Source of the DNA: Auxenochlorella pyrenoidosa
Lineage: Eukaryota > Chlorophyta > Trebouxiophyceae > Chlorellales > Chlorellaceae
Length of the DNA: 23,851 bases
Direction of reading: 5' to 3'
NCBI GenBank assembly: GCA_001430745.1
Contig: KQ482042.1
Location: forward strand, 1,884,511-1,908,361
Of this stretch, positions 1-10,200 are shown one piece after another. The first letter of the stretch is position 1. Each line of letters starts with the position of its first letter. The translations under genes and the position numbers were made by a program. A model generated the notes under the pieces. That model was given only the letters and a program-made list of their open reading frames with translations. It was not told where the DNA came from and ran no database searches.

Positions 1-125
1 GCATGACCATTGTGCAGATGGCGCCGGCGGCAGCGCCCGCTGCCGCGGCCGCCCGCCCCAGCGTCTTCTCGCGGTTGGGCGGCGCGCAGCAGCAGCAGCA
101 GGCCCCGCGGTTTGCGCCTTACTGA
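1..125 (+). CDS. C-terminal end of an unidentified gene (partial)
   Basis: An open frame runs from the left edge and stops with TGA at 123-125. Its last residues are Ala/Pro-rich, then include SVFSRLGG, a run of five Gln, and end APRFAPY. Third positions are almost all G or C, as in the confirmed genes here, which favours this frame over the overlapping frame that starts at 10. The in-frame ATG at 3 is probably internal, because the frame is open to the edge. No family can be named from about 40 residues; SVFSRLG-like tails occur in some RNA-binding proteins, but that is weak. The gene would converge on the cyclase gene to its right. Confidence 0.45.
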   Translation, partial: MTIVQMAPAAAPAAAAARPSVFSRLGGAQQQQQAPRFAPY

Positions 126-512
126 CCAGCACTGCATACTGATTGCGTTGCCTGGTGCCCATGGCAGCTGCTGGGTACACACACATGAAATGTCTCTTGC
201 TGTCTCACCATTTGTGACATCTTGACCCGGCGACTCAAAGAGTTACATGTGCGTCAGGCACTGGAGGCAGCAAAATTCGCAGGAGATGGTGTTTCGAAAC
301 AGTTGTGGAAGGGTTGAAATCTGGGAAGCGGATTCGTTAGATACATGGCATCCTGGCAGAGAGTACATGGAGCACAGCACATGAGGAAAGCAAAGCGTGG
401 GACCCGACTGGCAGGGGGACTTGGAAACATTCAAACAAAGGCACACGGCAGGGCGGGAGGCGGCAGAAGGAGAGCTGTGCTTGGCTGCTTGAAGTTGAAT
501 TGTACAGGCTCT
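126..512. other. Convergent 3' region
   Basis: No gene is seen here. The stretch lies between the stop of the left-hand plus-strand gene (125) and the stop of the minus-strand cyclase gene (513), so it should hold both 3' UTRs. Third-position GC bias disappears and the sequence is less GC-rich than the flanking exons. A TGTAA motif on the minus strand at 247-243 is the only clear polyadenylation-like signal. Confidence 0.5.
243..247 (-). terminator. Candidate polyadenylation signal TGTAA for the cyclase gene
   Basis: TGTAA reads on the minus strand about 266 nt past the cyclase stop codon. TGTAA is the established polyadenylation signal of chlorophyte nuclear genes. It is the only copy on this strand between the stop and the neighbouring gene. 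A 3' UTR of about 280-290 nt is inferred. Confidence 0.45.
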
Positions 513-3500
513 CTACCGGGCGTTCCTGGCAGCCCTGCTCGTGCCAGCCAATGCAGCTGCCACACCGCCAGCAATGCTGGCCAAAGTCTGTGGCACAAAT
601 TGGAGAGAGCGCCGCGCAAGCTGTGGCGGCGCGGCCGAGGGACGAGGGGTGAGGCCACCCTGCGAGCGTGTGGGGAGCGGTTGCGAGCCCGAGGCGCCCG
701 CCTGGCGCTGGTCGAGGCTGCGCAGCACGGCCTCGCAGTCGCGGTGCACTGGCCAGAAGGGGCTGGTGCGCCCCACCTTGCCGCCCTGAGGATGGGTTGG
801 CCAGGGAGACGGGGGCGAAACAGGGTGAGGAGGGCCGGGTCATGGCTGGCTTTCATCACAGCACTCGCAGCAAGCTGCAAGTCAGCCATACTCGGCGCAG
901 CGCCTGGGCGGTGCGGCTGCGCCCTCACCTGCAGGTGCCTGCAGGCCCATCGCACGTAGCGAGCCCCCTCGTAATCTGCGAGCTCAGGCTGCACTGCCAG
1001 CAGCAGTGTGCACAGCAGGTCGAGCACAGCGACCGCCTCCGCCTTGTCCTGGGGGCTGTATCGCTCATCCGCGGCTGCACCAGGCAGGGGCAGAGCGCCG
1101 TGCATGCAGGTTGGGTGGAGAGGCGACCGCACGAAAGATCACGCCCGCATCGCACACCCCCAAACACTCTCAAGCATCTTCCTTTTGCACACGAGCAGAC
1201 CCCTGCTCTGTGCTCATTGCAGCAGTGGCAGAGCTGCCGCCTCGCCCTGCCACAACCCACCCCCCACCTGCCAGCCCCACGGCCACGGCCTGCTGGTGCA
1301 GCTGCTCCCGCCGATGCTGCGCCAACAGCTCGTGCTGCGCATCCTGCAGCAGGTCCCCATCCACCGCGGCGCTCTGGGCTGGCATCACGCTCAAGCTTGC
1401 CGGTGCTGTGCTGACCTGCCCCCCGCCCTGCTGCTGCTCGTGGAACGGCGCAGAGCCCTCTGCCGCCGCCGCCGCTGCTGCCAGGCCTGCTGCCTGCCAG
1501 GCACGGTACTGCTGGCTGCTGCCAGTCGTGCCCAGCCTCAGCTGCAGGCCCGACGAAGCAGATGCCTGCTGGCGCTGCTGGCTGCCTTCTTGGGTGCCCT
1601 GCTGGCTCAGTCGGTTGGTGGAAGATGTGGCAGGCAGCCGCCCGAGGGTCCAAGACAGCCGGCTGCTGCCAGACTGCCGCACCGGAGGCATGGCGGCTGA
1701 CGTTTGTGCTGTGCCTGCGCCTGCTGCTGCTGCCTGCTGCATCTCAAACGGGCTGGGCTGCAGCAGGTTCTGGGGAGGGCCAGCGGCTTGAGTGGCGCAT
1801 CCCTCCTCCTGTACTGCCTCCATGCCTGCTGGCTCCCTGCTGCTGGCGCTGCAGCCCAGGCTGGCGCCTCCAGATGCTGCTGCTGCTGCTGCTGGAGGGG
1901 GCGTGCTACCTGCAGAGGGTCCGCCTGGAATGCCCCACAAGGATGTGCCGCCGACAACGCCAAAGGCGCCAGGCCCAGCCGATGGGGCTGGTGCCGGGGC
2001 GGCTGCTGCCGGCACCACACCCCACGCTGTGAAGGTGCTGGCAGTGCCACCGGCAGCACCGGCAATCGGCCACTCTTCCCGACCATGAGCACTGCTGCCG
2101 CCGACCGCTGCACTCAGCGCAGCGCCATCTGCCGGCCCGGCCTGCGCGGATGCACGCCCTGCAGCTGCAGACTCTGTCGGTGCGCCCGAGGTCGCTGCCG
2201 TCGCCTGCCTCCGAAAGCGGACCCAGCTGCCCGGCGTGTGTGCGCTGCCGGTGCCTGGGATGCCAGCGGCCAGCTGAGGGTCTGGGCGCGCCATCCACAG
2301 GTATGCCCCCCGCTCCAGCTCGGCTGCCCGCAGCTGCAGGGGGTCGTCGTCTGTGGTGCGCCGGCGGAGGCTGAAGCCCATGCACGCAGCGGGCAGGCAC
2401 GCCAGCCGGCCAGCCCTGGGCCACCACCATGGGCGGCCCTGCCTGCCCAGCCAGCCCTGGTATTCGTCTGCAGCACCGAGGGCAAAGATGAAACAGGGGG
2501 GAGAGCATGGAGTTTGCCTGCCGGTCTGCACAGGGCAAAGGATGCTTCCGGAGGCCGCGCTTCAGTTGGCAGACGGTCGGCAGGCAGCATGCAAATCCTC
2601 ACCGCTGGATGGCAGCGGCACACCCAGCAGGTGCAGCGCAAGCAGGCAGTGCAGCTTGGCCTCATGCACCGACTTGGCTGCAGTGACAGGGGTCCAGGTG
2701 GAAAGATGTGGACAAGATGGTATCAGCACACCTCACAACACTCAACTACGCCACGTCCTCGCAGCATGGAACCCCGGCACAACGCATTCTGCCTCAGGCA
2801 AGCAGGGCGGCCCTGGCGGCGGGCCAGCCTTGCAACCCAGCCCTGGTGGTGAGGGCCGGGCCGGGGCCTGCGGGGGCCTCACCAGACACCTCCATGGCGA
2901 TGCACATGGCGGCCATGCAGCGCTCCCAGTGCGCGCGGCGCAGGCGCGGCACCACCAGCCCCGCCGAGCCTGCCAGAGCAGGCGAAAACGGGGAGGGTGT
3001 GGGTGCAATAGGTGTTGGATCGCGGCTGGGATGACAGCTTGGCAAGCATGAGTGTTGACATCATACAGTCGGATGCTGTGCCTCCCATCACCCAGGCAGT
3101 GGGACCCAATCGTGGTGGGCAGCGAACGCTGTGCGCCTGCATGCGGCCTTGCGCCGCTCTCACTTCTCGGCGCGGGCAGCGTGGCGGTGTGCACCGGCTG
3201 CACCGAGTCCAGGGCGGCCCCTGTCAGGCCTGTGGGCAGCCCCGTCAGGGTGCTGTCCGAGCCTCCGCCAGCAAAGGGCTGTGCCGAGGCCTGCTGGTCG
3301 CGCAGCATGAGCGTGAATGAGCGCGAGTGCTGTGCAAAGTAGCGCTCAAGCGCAGCGGCCACATCCTGAGGGCCGGGCGGGGAGGGCATGGGTGGTATGC
3401 GGTTAGAGAGCACATGTCCAGGGTGCTACGAAAATTCGGCAGCAAGAGCGGAAGGAGCCAGCGGGCATAGGGGTGCGGTGAACCCAGGCGCAACCCACCT

Positions 3501-4232
3501 GTGCCCGCTGCAGCAGTGGCAGCGCATCCGCGAATGCGCCATTGTCGAGCGACGCCACCGCAGCGCGCTGCCACCACTCAATCGCCCTCAGGCTGCGCTG
3601 GTACTGCGGTCGGAACGCAAGCACATAGGGTTTGAGGAAAGACACATGCCGCCGGCGCCGAACTTGGTGTCAGGCATGCCAGCTGCCTGGAAACATGCAG
3701 CCCAGTGCAGGCAGCCCAGGCTCACGCTCGGGCCCTCGACGCCACGGCAGCTGTGGTCCCAGTGCCACGCAATCGTGCTTGCAGGCAGGTGGGCCTGGTC
3801 TGCAGAGTAGTTCTCCATGGCGGCTGCCGCCACAGCATGCCAGTCGCGGCACACCCCCTGCGGTACCAGTGAGTACACAACGTCTCGAGCCAGCACCTGC
3901 AGGCACAGGTGGCAGGGAAGCGACAGGCACTTGAGTGGGGGCTCCCAAAGAGATTTTGGCAGCCCCAAAGATTGGCCAAACAAGCTGGATTGGCCTGCGC
4001 AACAGCTGGAGTGGTGCGAATGCTGTGCCAGCGCCCCAGCCCGGGCACAATTTGCCAGAAAGCTATTCGCAGCGACAACAGGCTGCTGCACTGCGCTGCG
4101 CCGTGCTGCGCTGACCTGGCAGAAGCGCCAGCTGGTGGGCTCCTGCGGGTCCCGCCCCAGGAAGCTGGCCGCCTCCAGGGCGCACAGGCTGGCCTCCAGC
4201 GCGGCCGGGGAAGGGCGCTGCGGGTGGATGGC
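513..4232 (-). other. Cyclase exons 37-45: TPR-like helical region and C-terminal tail
   Basis: Exons: 4232-4116, 3896-3726, 3603-3499, 3365-3164, 2969-2883, 2677-2603, 2467-1268, 1074-929, 785-513. After the ATPase come LARDVVYSLVPQGVCRDWH, WWQRAAVASLDNGAFADALP and AHWERCMAAMCIAME, with the spacing of helical repeats found in the C-terminal half of sAC. Exon 43 begins with a helical segment (LRAAELERGAYLWMARPD) and then encodes about 330 Ala/Gly/Ser/Gln-rich residues. Exon 44 is compact again (ADERYSPQDKAEAVAVLDLL, then YVRWACRHLQ). The last exon ends in TAG at 515-513. The exon 40 donor was taken as GTGAGA at 3163; a GTGATG about 57 nt further on is the alternative. Confidence 0.75.
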
Positions 4233-7200
4233 CTGCAGGCGAGGGCAGTGGGGGCCAGGACACATGCGTGCCACCTCAGCAGCGGCTGTGCAGCAGGGCC
4301 CCAGCCAGCCAGCCGTACTGCGAGGCAGAATATGCTGGGAACTGCTCAGCTGGTGTGTAATCAGTGGGCATGCGCTCGTGCCACCCCAGGGGTGCGCAGC
4401 TGCCGGGTGCTGAGGCCCCGGCCGCGCCCCGGCTTGCCTGCAGCAGCTGCCGGTAGACAGTGAGGCCCAGCACAGAGGCCACCTTCAGCGTCAGCTGCTC
4501 GTCGGGCTTCAGGCGGTCCACGCGGTCTGCGGCCGGGAGGAAGGGGAGGCAGGGGGGTTCAGAAGCAAGGCAAGGCAGGGCGTGGGCGTGGTGCACACGC
4601 AAATGAGCAGCCAGCTGCCAGTGGTTGCCCTCCCAGGTTCCCAAACAGCCTGGTCTGTCTGCCCTGCAGCGCTCGGTTGGGTGCCGCCCGTCTGCCAGCC
4701 CACCCGTGATGATGGAGGTGATGGAGACATTGGAGCGGATGAACTCCAGCCCTGCCTGAGCCATGGCCTGCACCTCCTCCACCGTGTTTCGCCGTCGAGG
4801 CCTGCAGGCAACACAGCACGCCTCCATGAGGGGGGTTACCGGCTGCAGCAGCTCCAGCGATAGTGCACACTTTCCCACTGTGCACACCCCAGCCAAGGAC
4901 GCAACTTGTGCAGCAGTCCCTCTTGCCCATCCGCCCATGCTGCACCTGCTGCTGTCCGCGCTCTCTTCGGCCGCTCTGCTCTGCATCTGCGACTGCACAA
5001 ACAGCTGCAGGAAGACCACCAGCTGCTCCAGGTAGGAGGGCAGCCCGTTTGAGCGCTCCCACAGCAGGGCTGCCGCATCCGGCGCCACCTGCGGTGTGGC
5101 GCAGCGGCCACGGAACCGCACAGCGCTCATGCAGGAAGGCAAGCAGAGGTGTCCATGCGGCATGGCAGTTGCAATGCACTGCAGTCAAGGCACTGCCTTG
5201 AGAGGCTGGCTGATGCACATGCGCGCTTTCCACCCTTTGTAGTCTCACATCGGCGCCACTGAGCGCAGCTGAAACAAACTGCCGCGACTGCTCCACGGTG
5301 AAGGGCTGGAGGATCATGTGCAGCGTTGTGGGCTGCAGCAGCGTTGCGCAGGGGCCGACTGTCACAAAGCAGGCAGAAAAGAGGTACTCTGGAGTTTTGA
5401 GGGCACAGTGCTGTCCTTGCAAGAAGAGCGGGAAACGTGCCAGCAGGGCGGAGACAATCCGGCCATGCGGGAGGCGCATCGCAGTGAGTGACTCAACGCA
5501 CCTGGCCCAGCACGGCGCGGTATGCAGCCCGCACGTGGTGGTACAGCAGCTCATACGCGCCGCCCCGCTGGCGCAGCGCCGGCGACAGTACGCCAAAGTA
5601 GGGCCTGTGGGCAGGCACGGGGCGGGCATTGGACGCGGTGGTTTGGCAGCCTTCATGCTTTGCCCCGCTACAACATGAAATGCAGCCAGCGACCAGGGCT
5701 TGCCTGTAGGTGACCACGAACAGCACGCTCTGCTTCAGGCCCTCGTCTGCCACCGCGCTGGTGAGCAGCCGCCAGCTGGCCGTGTCAAAGTGGTGCAGGT
5801 CCTCTGCGGCAGGGAGGCGCCACCTGGGCAGGCATCCCCTGTGGCTTGCAGGCTGGGTGCAGCAGCACGGACACATAGCTGGGACAAGGACAGGCCGCAC
5901 CCAGACCTGCCCCAACACATGCACACATGCCACCAGGCGTACATGCCAGGGCAGCCTGCATGGGACCGCGTGAGGGCATGCCGGCCCACCCACCCAGCAC
6001 TAGGACGAGCGGGCCGTACGCCTTGGTGAACTGCTGGATGATGGCCACCACCAGCTCCTGCACCTTCTTCACCTGGCGCAGCAGGGGCAGGCAGGGGGGC
6101 AGGGGCGCAGTGCCCAGCCAGCTGGAGATGCGTTCATGGACAGGGGCTGCCCGTGCATGAAGGGCACGGCAGGGGACTGTGGGCCCCTCCCCCCCCCAGC
6201 ACCGCGTGCCTGCAGGTATCAAGCCAGCCAGCCATGCTCCTGTGCCGCACAGCACTGCCAACCATCCACCCAGCGCGGCGCCACTCACCCGCAGGTGCGT
6301 GCTGATCTCCCGTCCAGGGGAGCTGGGCGTGAGCGCAAAACCTGCCGCCCCACGGCTCGTCACCGCGCGCTGCAGGCGGGCATGCCGTCCGTGCTGGGAG
6401 CGGCCGCCATGCCAGCCCCTGCCCCCACCACCACTGCTAGTGGCCTCAGGCGGCTGCTCGAGCCCCTCGCCAGCCAGGGCTGTGCCCGAGGGGCTGCCTG
6501 GCATGCTGGGCAGGCTGCCACTGAAGGAGGAGGCTGGGCTGGAGGAAAACGAACCCGCCTCGCTGCGGCTGTCACCCTCCTCTGCACTGCTGGCGTGCGA
6601 GTGGGCAGCTTCCTGCTCACGCGCTGCTGCCTCCTCCTCTGCCTGCTGCAGCGTTGCTGCCTCCTGCTGCCGCTGCACGCGCTGCCTGCACATCCGTGAA
6701 GCAAGGGTGCCTCCACGCATGCTGTTAGGCGGAAAGCGATGGCGTGCTGGAAAACCGGATGGGAGCAGGTGCACAGCGGCATACATGCTCAGCAGGGGCA
6801 GGAGGGCTCACAGTTTGCGTGGCGAGGGCGTGGCGGCTCGTGCAGCGGCGAGCGCTGCCGCTCTCGACTCCCTCTCCTCTCGCCTGGCAAGCCAGCCCAT
6901 GGTGATGCTAGCTGCGGGGTGCGGTGCGTTGCGTGGGGATATTGGAGGCAAGTCGGGTACAAGTCTGGATGCCGGCGCAGCACGTCCAGCACGCACGTGT
7001 GCCAGTGGCAGACCGACGGCGCTCCTCCCAGGCTCACCCGACCGCTTCATGCGCGCCGCAAACGACTTGGCACGGTCGTCGGCAGCCAGGAACTCGGCAT
7101 CAGACTCCCTGCATGAGGTGGCATGCAAGGCTGCTCACAACCTGGCGAGCCCCGTGCTGCCAGGCGCACAGCCTCAGCACAAATATATGGGTGCCGCACC

Positions 7201-10200
7201 ATCTTGCACACCGCTGGATGGCCAGCCAAGCCCGGACGCAGGCCGATGGCAGCCAGCGGTGCGCGCTCACCCCAGGTGCACCTCCTGCGTGAACGTGGTG
7301 GACTCTGCCGCGATGCGCGCCTGCATATCTGGCAGCAGCTCCAGCGGGAGCAGGCCCTGCGGCAGGGAGCCGCGTGGCCAGGGTGGCAGGAGTGTGGGGG
7401 TTGGCTGTGGGCTGCCAAGTCAAGGACCGCAGCGTATGAAGCGCATAAAGGGCACAAGCCCAGCACTCCTCCCCAAATCCAGCACAGCCACCATGTGCCC
7501 AGCCAGGGCCTGGGCAGGGCAAAGGCAGCCACCTGCTCCATGAGGTGGCGGCGGTGCTGCTCGGTAGTAGGCAGGGCTGCTGGGAGCTCTGCAGTGAGTG
7601 GGGCAGAGACCATTCCATTCTGAGCATATACAACGGGCGTATGCGAGCAGTATGCAAGCGGCCGCTGGCCCACACCGCAGCGGGCCCGCCAGGCACCTGA
7701 CAGGGGCAGGTCCAGGGCGTCGGCCAGGACGTGCCGCCACTGGGCATAGTCTGGGACTGCTGCCTGCAGCTTCACCGCAAGCTCCGTTGCCACCTGCAGC
7801 CCAGGGGTACGAGCACAGGTGGACCTTGACAGGGCGGAGCCAAAGAATCTCCCAGCATCCAGGCACTGAGCTGCTGGCCTGGCCAACGCAAGGCCGGTAA
7901 GTGTGCCAGAAGCTCAGCCCCTTTTGCCAACACGCCGCACCAGCACTGGGTCCGTGCCGCGCAGGCAGTACAGCTGGCCTAGCTGCGCGTCATGGTGGAA
8001 CATCTCGCGCAGCACGCGCCGCCAGGGGTACAGCGCCTGCGCACATTGGGGACAGCCTTTGGGAAGGAACGTCAGCCTGGAGTTTGAGAGTGAAAGAACC
8101 TATCCCGCTGAAGCCATTCGCTGCCTACCCTCAGCTCGCTTTGGTTCCGCCTCCGCTCCTACCTGGCTCTTGCGCTCTCGGCGTGCCAAGCCTAGGAAGA
8201 GGTTGCACGACTCATAGACGCCGCCCAGCTCGCTGCAGGATCAGGTGGGCAGGCAGAAGGGCAGTATAGCAATACGCTGGCAGTGAGGAGGCTCGGAAGC
8301 TGTGCACACTGCAGAATGGAGGGTGTAACGCAAAGCAACATGTCCCCGACCTCGTCTGCCTCACACACCTGTGCTGCAGCTCCTCCACCAGCCTGCTCTT
8401 GCCCATGCCCGCATCCCCTTCAACCATCACCAGACCCCCACGTCGCTGTGTGACAAGCTGCACACAGCGGCTCGTGATGGCAATCAGTTCGCCGTCGCGG
8501 CCTGGCGGGTGGGTGGCATGAAGGTAAGGGTCGCGTGCAGTTAGGGCGGTGGAGGCGAGCAGCAGGTGTGGTGTTGATGCAGGGCTTGGGCAGGCGGGAG
8601 TTGGTCCAAGCGGGCTGGTCTGCTGTCAAGGAAGCCCCTCTGCAGCCCTCCTCACCAATCATGGGCGTGTGGTTTGCAAGCTGGATGGGAGCGGCAGAGG
8701 TGGAGGCAATGGACAGAACCCGGTCGCTTGTCTGCAGCAGGCCACTGCTGGCGGGCCCGCCTGCTGCCTCCCCTTGCTGCTGCTGCTGCTGCTGCTGCTG
8801 GTGTGTCACTTGACCTGCCCCGGAAAGCTCCAGTGACAGCGCCGGGCCGGCCTGCTGCCGCCCGCCATCTGCGGCAGCCTCGCCACCCAGCATGTTTCCA
8901 GCCCCGGGCAACGCCCCGCTGCCCCGGCGCACAAGCCCTGCACCGACCGCAGCAGCTGCGGCTTTGGCAGCCGGCGGCACTGGCGGCAGCGGCTGTGGGC
9001 CCAGCGGGGACAGCGCAAACCGCTGGCCGGTTGCCTCTGCATGCAGCGAGGTGACCTCGAAAATGTCCACCGGCGTCTGCCGACCCTTGACCCTGACCGC
9101 CTCCAGCTGCTGGTAGCGCGCCTTCACCGCGGGAGGGCAGGAGGGGCGACCCAAGCGGCTTCACGCTCGGAGGCGCAGGCTGTGACCCATGCGGTGCAGC
9201 TCGGCACCCGGTCATAGCTTGCAAGGGTGCAACCAAAGGGCTAACTGTCCCAGTTCGCACCTTGTGCTTTGCCAGCTGCTGCGTGGTGGCGTCGCAGTAA
9301 ACCTCGGCGCCGCGCTGGCGCGCCCGCACCATCAGGCGAGCGCTGCGGGGCCGCGCATGGAATATACCTGGCTGCTGAACGGCCCTGATGCCGGATAAAG
9401 TACCAAGCATCAGGCAATGTCACGCAGCAGCAGCATGGCTTCTGCACGCTCAGCCAGCCGTTCACCCAGTGCCCTCCACACTTGGCATACCTGAGGTTGA
9501 TGGCGTTGCCTGCAAGCCAGGCGACCATGGGAACAGGAAGCAGCAGGAGAGGGTTCAGCTCGCTGGCAGACCGGCAACGGCTCGGTGCTACAAGCGAGGG
9601 GTGCCAACACAGTCTTTTGATCTCAAATGCATGCCTCCTTGCTCACCAAACACCGTGTACTCAGAGCGCCGCTGCGAGCCAACCATGGCGCAGAAGAGCT
9701 GGCCCGTGGTCACGCCACAGCAGGCATGGCCGCCGCGTCGCTGCACGGAGGGCGCCAGGATGCAGCAGGAGATCCGCAGAGCTAGAGTAAACATCCGCGT
9801 GCCATGCACTGCTCAATGCAACAGCCTGCAATGTGTGGTACATCCCCACTGCAAGTCCCCCTGCAAAAGCTGGGCACGGGATCACCTCTCACACGCCATC
9901 GCACCTTGATGGCCTCCACGATGGCCAGTGCCACCTGGATGCCACGGGCCGGGCCGTCCTCATGGCTGCGCCCTGGCAGGCCAAACGCGCAGATTGCGAG
10001 GAAGCCCTTCTCGTCGCAGCGGAACTGCAGGAACAGCTCATGGGCGCACCGGGCGCGGCTGGGCCCCAGTGGGCCGGTGCCAGATCTGCAAGCCCGCTGC
10101 CAGTGCTGCGCTGGGCTGATACTCAGGGAGAGGTCCTTGGCCGCGCCCTGTGTATCCCACCTCAGCCTAGGCCCCCTGAACTTGGACCCGCCCTCCCACC

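Noticed and set aside
1704..2852. Plus-strand open frame of 382 codons
   Set aside because: Antisense to cyclase exons 42-43; Cys/Ala/Arg-rich composition typical of a shadow frame.
6179..7543. Plus-strand open frame of 454 codons
   Set aside because: It overlaps cyclase exons 26-29 and several introns on the opposite strand. No splice logic or motif supports it, while the minus-strand exons close in phase and carry conserved motifs.
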